The notes beneath the pieces were generated by a model. The model saw only the letters and a list, made by a program, of their open reading frames with translations. It ran no database searches and was not told where the DNA came from. From JAKPUX01 sp035353815 (GTDB lineage Bacteria; Zhuqueibacterota; Zhuqueibacteria; Residuimicrobiales; Residuimicrobiaceae), in NCBI GenBank assembly GCA_035353815.1, contig DAOQAG010000016.1, positions 16,107 through 80,106 of the forward strand: 64,000 nucleotides of DNA, written 5' to 3'. The translations under genes and the position numbers were made by a program. Of this stretch, positions 41,856 to 50,688 are shown in pieces. Every line of letters starts with the position of its first letter. Positions within the stretch are counted from its first letter, which is position 1.

Positions 41856-43166
41856 CTAGAACCGCGCCAGGGCGTCCTGCAGGGTCGGCGTGCCGATCTC
41901 CTGCAGATCATAAAAGACGCGCACGCTCGGCTTGTTGATCTTGATGATGCGGCGCAGATCGATCGGCGTGCCGATCACCACCACATCGCACTCGGTGGCG
42001 TTGATGGTGGCTTCGAGGTCGCGCATCTGCTCCTCGCCGTACCCCATTGCCGGTAGCAAGGTGCCGATACCCGTATATTTGGCAAAGGTATCCACTAGCG
42101 AGCCCTTGAGCCACGGCCGGGGATCGACCAGTGCAGCCGCACCATAGCGCTCGGCGGCGACAATCCCGGCGCCGAAGGTCATCTCGCCATGGGTGAGCGT
42201 CGGCCCGTCCTCGACGACCAGGGCGCGTTTGCCTGCCAGCAGTTCGGGATGCTCGACGCGGATGGGCGAGGCGGCATCGATGACCACCGCCCGGGGGTTA
42301 TAGACGCGGATATGGTTCTTGACCGTGCGCAGTTCCTCGAGATCGGCTTCGACCTCCTTGTTGATCACGATATAATCCGCCATGCGCAGATTGGTCTCGC
42401 CCGGATGGTAGGTGATCTCATGCCCGGGCCGGAGCGGATCAACGACCACGATGTGCAGATCCGGCTGGTAAAAGGGGGTGTCATTATTGCCGCCATCCCA
42501 GAGGATGACATCCGCCTCTTTCTCGGCTTGCTCGAGGATGGCGCCATAATCGACGCCCGCATAGACGACGATGCCGCGGGTAATATGGGGCTCGTACTCC
42601 TCCATCTCCTCGATGGTGCATTCGTGTTTCTTGAGGTCCTCGAGCGAGCCGAAACGCTGCACCCGCTGTTTGACCAGATCGCCATAGGGCATCGGGTGGC
42701 GGATGGCCACCACGCGTTTGCCGCGGGCCATGAGAATCTCGGCAACCCGCCGCGTGGTCTGGCTCTTGCCGCAGCCGGTGCGTACCGCGCAGACCGCGAC
42801 AACCGGGACGCGCGACTTGATCATGGTAAATTTGGGGCCGAGCAACGAAAAGGTGGCACCCAGGGCATTGACCAGGGAGCCCTTGTGCATGACATAGGCA
42901 TGGGGCACATCACTGTAGGCAAAAAAGACCTCATCGACGCCGTGCGCGCGAATGAGCTCGGGCAGGCTATCTTCAGGCTCGATGGGGATGCCCTTGGGAT
43001 AGAGTGCACCAGCCAATTCAGCCGGATATTTGCGGTCGTCGATATTGGGGATTTGCGTCGCGGTGAAGGCCACTACCTCATAATCGGCATTTTGACGAAA
43101 ATAGAGATTATAATTGTGAAAATCCCTGCCAGCAGCACCCATGATAATTGCTTTGCGTTTCGACAT
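41856..43166 (-). CDS. Cyclic-2,3-diphosphoglycerate-synthetase-like P-loop GTPase
   Basis: A 436-residue protein from the ATG at 43166, with GGAGG 4 nt upstream. It begins 'KRKAIIMGAAGRDFHNYN', has a P-loop 'CAVRTGCGKSQTTR' (about 135) and 'DVILWDGGNNDTPFY' (about 230). This set matches the family annotated as cyclic 2,3-diphosphoglycerate synthetase-related proteins, known in methanogens for osmolyte synthesis; bacterial members have no proven role. It lies 16 nt before the carbamate kinase gene, so the pair is co-expressed. Cytoplasmic; the function is inference from family only. Confidence 0.75.
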   Translation of the reverse strand: MSKRKAIIMGAAGRDFHNYNLYFRQNADYEVVAFTATQIPNIDDRKYPAELAGALYPKGIPIEPEDSLPELIRAHGVDEVFFAYSDVPHAYVMHKGSLVNALGATFSLLGPKFTMIKSRVPVVAVCAVRTGCGKSQTTRRVAEILMARGKRVVAIRHPMPYGDLVKQRVQRFGSLEDLKKHECTIEEMEEYEPHITRGIVVYAGVDYGAILEQAEKEADVILWDGGNNDTPFYQPDLHIVVVDPLRPGHEITYHPGETNLRMADYIVINKEVEADLEELRTVKNHIRVYNPRAVVIDAASPIRVEHPELLAGKRALVVEDGPTLTHGEMTFGAGIVAAERYGAAALVDPRPWLKGSLVDTFAKYTGIGTLLPAMGYGEEQMRDLEATINATECDVVVIGTPIDLRRIIKINKPSVRVFYDLQEIGTPTLQDALARF

Positions 43167-43250
43167 GCATCCTCCGGAGCAAGGTGAGCGTACGAGAGCT
43201 GGAACGCGGGTCCACACCCGGTTTTCTCCAGTTTGTGATCGAGATGGAGC

Positions 43251-43275
43251 AAAAAAGGCAGGAATTGCTCCTGCC
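43251..43275 (-). terminator. Rho-independent terminator of the dus gene
   Basis: A perfect 7-bp stem (ggcagga / tcctgcc, loop attgc) at 43257-43275, followed on the minus strand by six T. It is 11 nt after the dus stop. Confidence 0.88.
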
Positions 43276-43286
43276 TCAAAGGGTAT

Positions 43287-44267
43287 TCAGGCACTGATCC
43301 GGGCTTGTGCCAGGGTATTGCTGTAATCGTTCAATTCCCGCCGGACCTGGGCAAAATCGCTGGTGCGGAAGATCTGCGCCTTGACGGCAGCGGCATTGGG
43401 CAAGCCCTTGAGATAGCTGGCGATATGCTTGCGCATGGTAAAGACCGCCGATTGCGCGCCATAGGTCTGCTCCTGGAGATCGAGATGATGGAGGCAGAGG
43501 CGCAGACGTTCCACTGCGGCCGGAGGGGGGGGCTCCACCCCGTCCTGCAGCAAGTCAATGGTTTGCTGAAAGATCCAGGGATTGCCCTGGGCGGCTCGGC
43601 CGATCATGACCAGATCGCAGCCGGTTTCCGCGAACATACGTCGGGCATCGGCCGCGCAGGTGATGTCGCCGTTGCCGATGACCGGGATGGTGACCACCTG
43701 CTTGACGGCGGCGATCAGGCGCCAGTCGGCCGCGCCCTTGAATCCCATCTTTTGGGTGCGCGGATGAATCGTCACGGCGGCGACTCCGGCCGCTTCGAGC
43801 TGCTGGCTCGCCTCGACGACGACATGGTCGTTCCACCCGGCGCGCAGCTTGGCGGTGACCGGGATCGGACTGGCGGAGACGACGGCCCGGCCGATCGCTT
43901 CCAGCAGGGAGAGATCGCGCATCAGCGCTGATCCACCGCCGCGCTTGACCACCTTTTTCGCCGGGCAGCCAAAGTTGATATCGATGAAATCGGGCTGCAG
44001 CTCGGCGGCGACGATGGCCGCCGCCTGTCCCAGTGTCTTCGCCTCGGCGCCAAAAAGCTGGATGCCGATCGGCCGCTCGGCCGCCGTGAAGCGGCATATT
44101 TCCATCGTCCGCGTCCGGTTGCGCACGATGGCATCGGCGCTGGCCATCTCGGTAAAGATCAGACCAACGCCGAACTCTTTGCATATCTGCCGGAAAACCG
44201 TATCGGTCCAGCCCGCCAGTGGCGCCAGAACCACGGGGTGTGCTATCTCTATACCTGAAAGAATCAC
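43287..44267 (-). CDS. dusB: tRNA-dihydrouridine synthase B-like
   Basis: A 326-residue FMN enzyme: 'VVLAPLAGWTDTVFRQICKEFG' (split here) at the N terminus and the catalytic Cys in 'DINFGCPAKKVVKRGGGSALM', which is the DusB/Nifr3 wording. 'TVHPRTQ'-like 'TIHPRTQKMGFKGAADW' and 'VIGNGDITCAADARRMF' follow. It reduces uridine in tRNA. The start is a GTG at 44267; the promoter -10 box ends only 5 nt upstream, so the transcript probably starts at the initiation codon itself. It has its own terminator. Confidence 0.92.
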   Translation of the reverse strand: MILSGIEIAHPVVLAPLAGWTDTVFRQICKEFGVGLIFTEMASADAIVRNRTRTMEICRFTAAERPIGIQLFGAEAKTLGQAAAIVAAELQPDFIDINFGCPAKKVVKRGGGSALMRDLSLLEAIGRAVVSASPIPVTAKLRAGWNDHVVVEASQQLEAAGVAAVTIHPRTQKMGFKGAADWRLIAAVKQVVTIPVIGNGDITCAADARRMFAETGCDLVMIGRAAQGNPWIFQQTIDLLQDGVEPPPPAAVERLRLCLHHLDLQEQTYGAQSAVFTMRKHIASYLKGLPNAAAVKAQIFRTSDFAQVRRELNDYSNTLAQARISA

Positions 44268-44272
44268 GGGCT

Positions 44273-44301
44273 AATATAAATGATTAATAAGTATAAAGCA
44301 A
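44273..44301 (-). promoter_or_regulatory. Promoter of dus giving an apparently leaderless transcript
   Basis: On the minus strand TTGCTT (44301-44296), 17-nt spacer and TATATT (44278-44273). The expected start point is about 44266-44267, the G of the GTG start codon. No Shine-Dalgarno site can exist on that RNA. Confidence 0.68.
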
Positions 44302-44327
44302 GGGATTCCTCAGCCGGCCGGCGCAAT

Positions 44328-46286
44328 TTACTTTTCCGGCGACAGTACCGCCACGGCGCCGCCTCCGGGCGCCAGCTCGAGCTGGATCTTTTCCCCCGCA
44401 GCAACACTGCGGCGCGTGCAGGCATAGTCCATCGCTGCGCGCGCGGCATTGGGGCCATCATGGAACAGGGTCATGCTGTACCGGCCCGACGGCAGGAAAG
44501 CCAGATCGAGCTCGAGCGTCCGGGCGGCCCCATCGGTCATGGCCCCGACATACCAGGCAGCGCCGCTGCGACGCGCCGACAACACATAGTCGGCGATGCG
44601 CGCATCAAGAATCATCGTCTCATCCCAGACCGTCGGTACGCCGGCAATAAAGCGGGCACACTCCGGCTCACGGCGGTAGCGGCTCGGCGAGTCCGCGAGC
44701 ATCTGCAGCGGACTTTCGTAGACCACGTACATCGCCATCTGGTGGCAGCGCGTCGTCATGCTCATCGGCATTTCAAAGATCGGCTGAAACTGCCCGGCCG
44801 TGGCATTGATCATCGCGCCCGGCGTATAATCCATCGGCCCGACCGCCATGCGGGTGAAAGGCAGGGTAACGTCATGTTCCGGAGTTACATCTCGGCTCCA
44901 TTTGACGTTCTCGAGCCCCTTGACCCCTTCGCGGGTGAGCACATTGGGCCAGGTCCGTTCGAGACCCGCCGGCTTGTAGGCGCCGTGGAAATCGACCAGC
45001 AGATGGTGCCGGGCGGCCTCTGCGGCGATGTGCCAGTAATAGTTGACCATCCATTGATCATCCCGCTGCATGAAATCGACCTTGATCCCCTTGACGCCCC
45101 AGGATTCGAAGCGCGCGAGCGCCGGCTCGAGCTGATCGAGCAGGCTTTTCCAGGTCACCCAGAGGATGATGCCGACCTTTTTCTCGCGGGCATGGGCGAG
45201 CAGCTCCTCCATATCGATCTCGGGATGGACGGCCATGACGTTGCCGAGCGGATACCATCCTTCATCGAGGATGACATAGTCGAGTCCATACTCCGCGGCG
45301 AAATCGATGTAATGTTTGTAGGTGGCGGTATTGAGTCCCGCCTTGAAATCGACATCGAAGAGATTGAGTGCGTTCCACCAGTCCCAGGCCACCTTGCCCG
45401 GTTTGATCCAGGCGGCGTCGCGGAGGCGTTCCGGCTGGGAGAGCTGGTACACCAGGGTATTGCCGACCAGGTCGGCATCGCGTCCTGCCAGCACCAGCAA
45501 GCGCCAGGGAAAGGAGCGGGTCCCGCTGGTTTCGGCAATCCAGGGCGCGCGGGTCAGGGGTTTGACATCGCGGTCGGAGGTGGTGGTGTCGGTCAAGACC
45601 ACGGCAGGGAAGCGCCCGACCAGGGTGGTGCTACGTTGGTCGCTGCCGGTGAACCACAGGCCGGGATAATCGTTGAGATCGGCTTCGGAGATCAGGACAC
45701 GCGGCCCCTTCTCGATCTCGACCAGCACCGGCGCCACGGCCTGGCGGCGGCTGGTGATCTCCTTCAGCTGCACGGGCAGGTAGAGCCGCTCCTGATGGCT
45801 GTAAAAATTAGGCTCCTCGCCGAAATAGACCCTTTCGTCGCTGGCGAAATCGAAAAGCGCCTGCTCGTACATCACCTTGATGCGTCCTGGAAACCGCGTC
45901 ACCCAGCGCCAGGCCACGCCCTGGTCATAAGCGCGGAAAATGAGACTGTAATTGCCCTTGAAGGTGAGTGTCATCTCGTTATAGCGGTCGCGTATCCGGG
46001 CGCTCTTTTGCCGCACCACCGGTTCGAGCAGCTGATCGACGCTGCTGCGGCTGCTCTTTTGCAGGCGCGGCGCCTCGCCGAGATGACGGTTATTGTCGAG
46101 CAGCAGCGAGATTTCCGAAGGGCGGATCACCTCGATGCCGTGCCAGAGGACGGCATAGCGGATATTTTCCCCTGTGCTGACTTTCAGGGTGATCTGACCA
46201 TCGGGTGAGTTCAGGCTGGTCTCGGCAGCGGACAAGGTGGCCGCGGAGAGCAGCCAGGCCATCCAGAACAGGCTTGCACGTTTCAT
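44328..46286 (-). CDS. Glycoside hydrolase family 97 (alpha-glucosidase/alpha-galactosidase type)
   Basis: A 652-residue secreted enzyme from the ATG at 46286 with GGAGGAG upstream. A signal peptide covers about residues 1-21. The N-terminal beta-super-sandwich (about 25-280) is followed by a TIM barrel with 'WDWWNALNLFDVDFKAGLN', 'VILDEGWYPLG', 'GVKGIKVDFMQRDDQWMV' and 'DFHGAYKPAGLERTWPN', then a C-terminal beta-domain. These are GH97 motifs; family members use Ca2+. Retaining and inverting branches exist; the Asp in 'IKVDF' suggests a retaining type, but this is not certain. It follows the GH2 gene by 31 nt. Confidence 0.9.
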   Translation of the reverse strand: MKRASLFWMAWLLSAATLSAAETSLNSPDGQITLKVSTGENIRYAVLWHGIEVIRPSEISLLLDNNRHLGEAPRLQKSSRSSVDQLLEPVVRQKSARIRDRYNEMTLTFKGNYSLIFRAYDQGVAWRWVTRFPGRIKVMYEQALFDFASDERVYFGEEPNFYSHQERLYLPVQLKEITSRRQAVAPVLVEIEKGPRVLISEADLNDYPGLWFTGSDQRSTTLVGRFPAVVLTDTTTSDRDVKPLTRAPWIAETSGTRSFPWRLLVLAGRDADLVGNTLVYQLSQPERLRDAAWIKPGKVAWDWWNALNLFDVDFKAGLNTATYKHYIDFAAEYGLDYVILDEGWYPLGNVMAVHPEIDMEELLAHAREKKVGIILWVTWKSLLDQLEPALARFESWGVKGIKVDFMQRDDQWMVNYYWHIAAEAARHHLLVDFHGAYKPAGLERTWPNVLTREGVKGLENVKWSRDVTPEHDVTLPFTRMAVGPMDYTPGAMINATAGQFQPIFEMPMSMTTRCHQMAMYVVYESPLQMLADSPSRYRREPECARFIAGVPTVWDETMILDARIADYVLSARRSGAAWYVGAMTDGAARTLELDLAFLPSGRYSMTLFHDGPNAARAAMDYACTRRSVAAGEKIQLELAPGGGAVAVLSPEK

Positions 46287-46317
46287 CGTATCTCCTCCTC
46301 CCATCGATTGCAGCTCT

Positions 46318-48153
46318 TTATTTGACTCCCGGCAGGGCGGACAAGCGCCCGGAATGGATCAACGGAGCCCGGGTGGTATCCTGTTTGATCACCGCGCGAT
46401 CGTAGGTCATCAAACCATTGGCTTCGGTCTCGACATCGGTCGTCTGGGTATAGACGGCGGCGCTCAATCCGGGTTTTTCCTGCAGTTCCCACACCTTTTT
46501 CCAGAGCTCCTCGTAACGGCGGTGCAGGTCCTCGCGATCGGCCATCTTCTGATAGCCCCAGTTCTTCTCCGCCCACATATGTCCGGCCGTCGGCAGGCCG
46601 AGGCCGCCGAATTCGCCGAGCACCGCGGCACGCTTGGCCTCCGGTTGCGGGGCATCCGGGCCGGGATAGCGGTGCCAATCCACCACGTCGCCCACACCGC
46701 GCTCCGCCCAGCCACTGGCGTGATTCACCAGGCGGGTCGAATCGAGGCCGCGGATGAACTCCACCACCTTTGCGCTTTCGAACTGCCCCCAACCTTCATT
46801 AAATGGCACCCACATCACAATGCTGGGATGGTTGAAGTGGGTGGTGATCATGCGTTCGAGCTCGAGGTAGTACTGGCGCGCCGATTCCGGCGTGCGCGTG
46901 ATGTCCGGCTCCCCGGGTTCGATCGAACGGTCGCCGCTGGGCATGTCCTGCCAAACGAGCAAGCCGAGGCGGTCGCACTGATAGTAAAAACGCCGCGGCT
47001 CGACCTTGACGTGCTTGCGCAGCATGTTGAATCCCATCCGTTTGAGCACCTCGAGGTCGTAAATCATGGCGGCTTCGGTCGGGGCGGTATAGATGCCATC
47101 CGGCCAGAATCCCTGATCGAGCGGGCCGGCCTGAAAGAGCGGGGCGCCGTTGAGGAGCAGGCGGGTCACGCCGTTCTCGTCCGGTCCGATGGCGATGGAG
47201 CGCAGGCCGACATAGCTGGTCACTTCATCGACCACCTTGTTCTGACGCAGGAGTTGGATCCGGAGCGAATAGAGGTGCGGCGCGTTCGGCGACCAGAGCC
47301 GGGGCGCGGGAATCTGCAGGCGCAGGGCCGCGCCGGCCGCCCCTTCACCGCTTGCGACCGCCGATTCGCCATCTGTTGCCTGGACGACGAGACGGTCCTG
47401 CGGCCCGGGCTTCTCGATGAGACAACGCACGGTCACGGCCCCCTGCGCAGCGTCGGGAATCAGGCGCAACTCGCGGATGTGCGTTTCCGGCACCGGTTCC
47501 AGCCAAACACTGCCCCAAATGCCGGTGCACGGGGTGTAAAAGATGCCGCCGGGATGGAGCACCTGCTTGCCGCGTGGCTGCGTTCCGGTATCGGTCGGAT
47601 CCCAAACCGCGACCACCAGCCGCTGTTTTTCGCCCGACTTGAGGGCGGCGGTGATATCGAATTCGAAGGGATCATACCCCCCTTCGTGGCTGCCGACCTC
47701 GACGCCGTTGATCCAGACCTGAGTCTGCCAGTCGACCGCCTCGAAATGGAGCAAAATGCGCTGCCGGCGCCACTCCGGCGGAACCGTGAAGGTACGGCTG
47801 TACCACAGCCGATCCGTTTCGGAGATGGCGCGCTGCACGCCGGAGAGCGCCGATTCGAGCGGGTAGGGCACCAGGATATCGCCCGCCCATTCGCCGGCAG
47901 CCGGCACATCGGCGCCGCGCGGGCGGATGGCGTACTGCCATAGTCCGTTCAGCGGGCTCCAGGCCGTGCGTGCCATGGCCGGATTGGGATATTCCGGCCG
48001 GGCATTATCTGGCCCCACCGCCGCGGACCAGCGCGTCGCCAGCGGGGGCGTAGCTTGATGCCATCCCCCGGCAACCTCCTGAGCCGGCGCAAGCGCAACA
48101 GCAAGCACGGCAACGATCGGAATGAACGGCAGTATGAAACAGGTCCATCGCAT
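46318..48153 (-). CDS. Glycoside hydrolase family 2 (beta-galactosidase/glucuronidase type), secreted
   Basis: A 611-residue protein from the ATG at 48153 (AGGAGAG upstream). A signal peptide (about 1-25) is followed by the sugar-binding jelly-roll ('ILLHFEAVDWQTQVWINGVEVG', in parts), an immunoglobulin-like domain and a TIM barrel. The acid/base Glu is in 'WVPFNEGWGQFES'; the nucleophile Glu is probably in 'AVLGEFGGLGLP'. It hydrolyses beta-linked sugars in the periplasm or outside. The substrate is uncertain, since the family includes galactosidases, mannosidases and glucuronidases. Paired with GH97, it suggests use of a mixed alpha/beta glycan. Confidence 0.9.
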   Translation of the reverse strand: MRWTCFILPFIPIVAVLAVALAPAQEVAGGWHQATPPLATRWSAAVGPDNARPEYPNPAMARTAWSPLNGLWQYAIRPRGADVPAAGEWAGDILVPYPLESALSGVQRAISETDRLWYSRTFTVPPEWRRQRILLHFEAVDWQTQVWINGVEVGSHEGGYDPFEFDITAALKSGEKQRLVVAVWDPTDTGTQPRGKQVLHPGGIFYTPCTGIWGSVWLEPVPETHIRELRLIPDAAQGAVTVRCLIEKPGPQDRLVVQATDGESAVASGEGAAGAALRLQIPAPRLWSPNAPHLYSLRIQLLRQNKVVDEVTSYVGLRSIAIGPDENGVTRLLLNGAPLFQAGPLDQGFWPDGIYTAPTEAAMIYDLEVLKRMGFNMLRKHVKVEPRRFYYQCDRLGLLVWQDMPSGDRSIEPGEPDITRTPESARQYYLELERMITTHFNHPSIVMWVPFNEGWGQFESAKVVEFIRGLDSTRLVNHASGWAERGVGDVVDWHRYPGPDAPQPEAKRAAVLGEFGGLGLPTAGHMWAEKNWGYQKMADREDLHRRYEELWKKVWELQEKPGLSAAVYTQTTDVETEANGLMTYDRAVIKQDTTRAPLIHSGRLSALPGVK

Positions 48154-48539
48154 GGGTTTCTCTCCTGATAAAGGGCCGCTGGAAAAGCCCGGTTCCATTT
48201 GTTAACGGCTGCTGATCTGTGCCGACCTCCTGGAGACGTTAATCGCCGGGCCCAGGAAAGGCTCCTGCTCCCGGCGCGGGGCTCACGGTGACCGGATGGT
48301 GGAACGGAGGTAAAATAAACATCCTTAAGATAAAAAGCCAGAATTTTCGAATCTGGCCTGATTATTGTAAAAGGAGGTCTGAAATATCAGAATGGTAATT
48401 CATAATTAATTGTATTTTTGGCAGTTAATCCAAATCATAATTCACTGAGGTGTCAAAGAAAAGGGACAGAGGTGACGCTTTTTAATGGCACTGCGCCTGC
48501 CGGCCCGTGCCCCACCCACCTCACTCCGGGGAGGAGAAA
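48154..48539. other. Non-coding divergent interval between the GH2 operon and the GEVED protein gene
   Basis: The half nearest GH2 is GC-rich; the centre (about 48300-48450) is AT-rich. A bulged hairpin (gccag / ctggc with a TTCG loop) lies at about 48340-48360. AAAGGAGGT occurs at about 48370 without a plausible ORF behind it. A phrase 'gggacagaggtgac' near 48465 resembles flanks of some transposon-like elements, but no element is present. No clear -35/-10 pair is found in either direction. Confidence 0.5.
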
Positions 48540-50435
48540 ATGTTGAAACCGAAACAAATCGTGATCCTCAGCCTGGCCGCACTGCTCCTGGGGATCATGG
48601 CCGCTAGCGCACAGGATCACCCCTGGCATTTCACCTGTGGCGACCAGTCGCAGGTCGACATCCTCGCCGCCGGATTGGGAAACCGCTCTGCGACCGCCAG
48701 TTATCCCAAAATCCTCTACATTCCCAATCCGGCCGAGGTCGACAGCATCCTCATCCAGGTGGTCGCCAAGGTGCCGCCTGACGTGATTCCGCCGGACGAG
48801 ATCTACATCGCAACGCCGGTCGAAAAGATTCACCTCGATACCCCGGCGGTTATCACCAAGGGGTACGGGTATCACTTTGAGACCATGCTTAAACCGACCA
48901 ACTGGATCAAGATCTATGTCGAGGGCGACACCAATCCGGGATACTATGCGGCACGGGCGGTGGTCGCCTACATTTTCCGCAAAAATCCGGATGGACGCTT
49001 TTCCTCCGGCAAACTGGTGCACCAGGGGCTGTGGTGGGAAGCGGGCGACCGCCCGAACACCTGGAGCGAAACCTGGTCCATCCCGGCAGCGGCTGCGCCG
49101 CGGGATGTCGATGTGACCTTTGTGGTCACGGAAAAGGAGAGCTCCAAGCGTCAGGCGGTGCTGCGTCTCGAAGCCGGTTCGCAAAGCACTGCGAAAACCT
49201 GCGATGATCCCAACTTCGGCGACGAGGTCCTGGTTGAAACCCTCACCCTCAAGGGCGTCCCCGGCGACGTCACCCAGATCAAGGCCACGCTCACCTCGCC
49301 CATGGACGATGGCGATTCGATCTACTGGAGCGGTCTTCTCGTCGCGACCAGCAGCTGCGGTGGCATGGACTATGGCGATGCCATGGAGCACGGTTTTCCC
49401 ACCCTGCTCAGCCATAACGGCGCCCGCCATCTCTACCAGCCCGGCTGCTTTCTCGGCGCCAAAATCGACACCGAGGAGGATGCCACCCCGAGCGAAAAAG
49501 CCGACGGCGACGATAACACCGGCCTGGACGATGAAGACGGGGTGGAATTCAAGACCCGCTTGACCCAGGGGCAAGCCGCGCAGATCGAGGTTGCCGCCAG
49601 CACCGCCGGCTATCTCAACGCCTGGTTCGACTGGAAGGGCGACGGCAACTGGAACGACGCCGCGGATCACACCCTCATCGACGTACCCCTCAAGGCAGGG
49701 GTCAATTCCGTGCCGGTCGCAGTACCCATGACCGGTCTGAAGGAGCTTTACTCCTTCTGCCGCTTCCGCTTCTGCACGGCCCCGGGTCTGGCGGTGGACG
49801 GCCCGGCTCCGGACGGCGAGGTGGAGGATTATCTTGTGCCGGTCTATACCCCGGTCGAGCTGAGTTCTTTCTCGGCCGCGATGATGGATGGCGCCGTCGT
49901 GCTGCAATGGGAAACCCAATCCGAGAGCGACAATCTCGGCTTCAACGTCTACCGCTCCACCGAGGAGCAGGGCCTCTTCTCCCAGATCAATACGCGGATG
50001 ATCCCCGGCGCCGGCAGCAGCGCCAGCGCGCACAATTACCGCTATGTCGACAACACGGCCGCAGCCGGACAGGTCTATTACTATCAGATCGTCGACATTG
50101 CCACCAACGGGACGATGCAATGGCACGGGCCGGTGATGGTCGAAATGGTCCAGCCCGAGGCCAGCCGCCTCGAACAGAATTCACCCAATCCCTTCAACGC
50201 CCAAACCCGCATCGCCTATGCGGTCAAACAGCCGGGCCAGGTGATGCTGGCGATCTACAATCTGCAGGGGCAGCGGGTGCGCACGCTGGTCTCCAACCGC
50301 CTGGAAGCGGGCAGCTATTCGACGATCTGGGACGGCCGCGACGACAATGGCCATGATCTTCCGACCGGGGCCTATCTCTACGTCCTCAAAATGGCGGATT
50401 CCGAACTGAGCCAGCGGATGACCCTGATCAAGTGA
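48540..50435 (+). CDS. Secreted GEVED-domain protein with FlgD-like C-terminal sorting domain
   Basis: A 631-residue protein from the ATG at 48540 with GGGGAGGAG upstream. It has a signal peptide (about residues 1-24), an N-terminal domain of about 250 residues with a few Cys, then 'MDYGDAMEHGFPTLL' and a GEVED domain ('FDWKGDGNWND', 'DGEVEDYLVPV'). A fibronectin-like segment follows ('VVLQWETQSESDNLGFNVYRS'), and the last 80 residues are the 'NSPNPFNAQTRIAYAV' to 'PTGAYLYVLKM' domain, found in T9SS-like or related secretion systems of the FCB group. It is probably surface-attached or released. Ligand unknown. Confidence 0.85.
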   Translation: MLKPKQIVILSLAALLLGIMAASAQDHPWHFTCGDQSQVDILAAGLGNRSATASYPKILYIPNPAEVDSILIQVVAKVPPDVIPPDEIYIATPVEKIHLDTPAVITKGYGYHFETMLKPTNWIKIYVEGDTNPGYYAARAVVAYIFRKNPDGRFSSGKLVHQGLWWEAGDRPNTWSETWSIPAAAAPRDVDVTFVVTEKESSKRQAVLRLEAGSQSTAKTCDDPNFGDEVLVETLTLKGVPGDVTQIKATLTSPMDDGDSIYWSGLLVATSSCGGMDYGDAMEHGFPTLLSHNGARHLYQPGCFLGAKIDTEEDATPSEKADGDDNTGLDDEDGVEFKTRLTQGQAAQIEVAASTAGYLNAWFDWKGDGNWNDAADHTLIDVPLKAGVNSVPVAVPMTGLKELYSFCRFRFCTAPGLAVDGPAPDGEVEDYLVPVYTPVELSSFSAAMMDGAVVLQWETQSESDNLGFNVYRSTEEQGLFSQINTRMIPGAGSSASAHNYRYVDNTAAAGQVYYYQIVDIATNGTMQWHGPVMVEMVQPEASRLEQNSPNPFNAQTRIAYAVKQPGQVMLAIYNLQGQRVRTLVSNRLEAGSYSTIWDGRDDNGHDLPTGAYLYVLKMADSELSQRMTLIK

Positions 50436-50452
50436 GCGCCAGATTCTGCAGC

Positions 50453-50486
50453 AAAAAGGCGAGCCGCCCTTGGCCCGCCTTTTTTT
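50453..50486. terminator. Rho-independent terminator after the GEVED protein gene
   Basis: An imperfect stem bounded by AAAAAGGCG and CGCCTTTTTTT with an inner GCC/GGC pairing. The T-tract of 7 lies on the plus strand, and a shorter A-tract makes it partly bidirectional. It lies about 18 nt after the stop. Confidence 0.82.
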
Positions 50487-50641
50487 ATGCCATCCGGCCG
50501 CATCCCGGGCTCCGCGTGGTCAAAGCCCGGAACCACCCTGGCCCCACCGGCTCAAGTCCCTGCCGCATCCCGGGCGCGCTGCAGTATAATCGCCCATTTT
50601 TATCTGGCGATTGCCAATAAATCTGCATATATTAAAGGCTA

Positions 50642-50674
50642 TATAATTTTTTGAATTCCCTCATCTTGTATTAT
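50642..50674 (+). promoter_or_regulatory. AT-rich candidate promoter region of typA
   Basis: TATAAT at 50642-50647 and TATTAT at 50669-50674 are candidate -10 boxes, but no convincing -35 at the right distance is seen for either. The ATG at 50689 has AAGGCGG upstream. Confidence 0.35.
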
Positions 50675-50688
50675 TCAAGGCGGCACCC

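Noticed and set aside
44280..46208. A 642-codon plus-strand ORF opposite the GH97 gene
   Set aside because: Antisense shadow; the minus strand shows complete GH97 motifs.
48154..48539. Remnant of a transposon-like element or a small leader ORF
   Set aside because: Only a short familiar phrase near 48465 and an isolated AAAGGAGGT; no terminal repeats, transposase or open frame.
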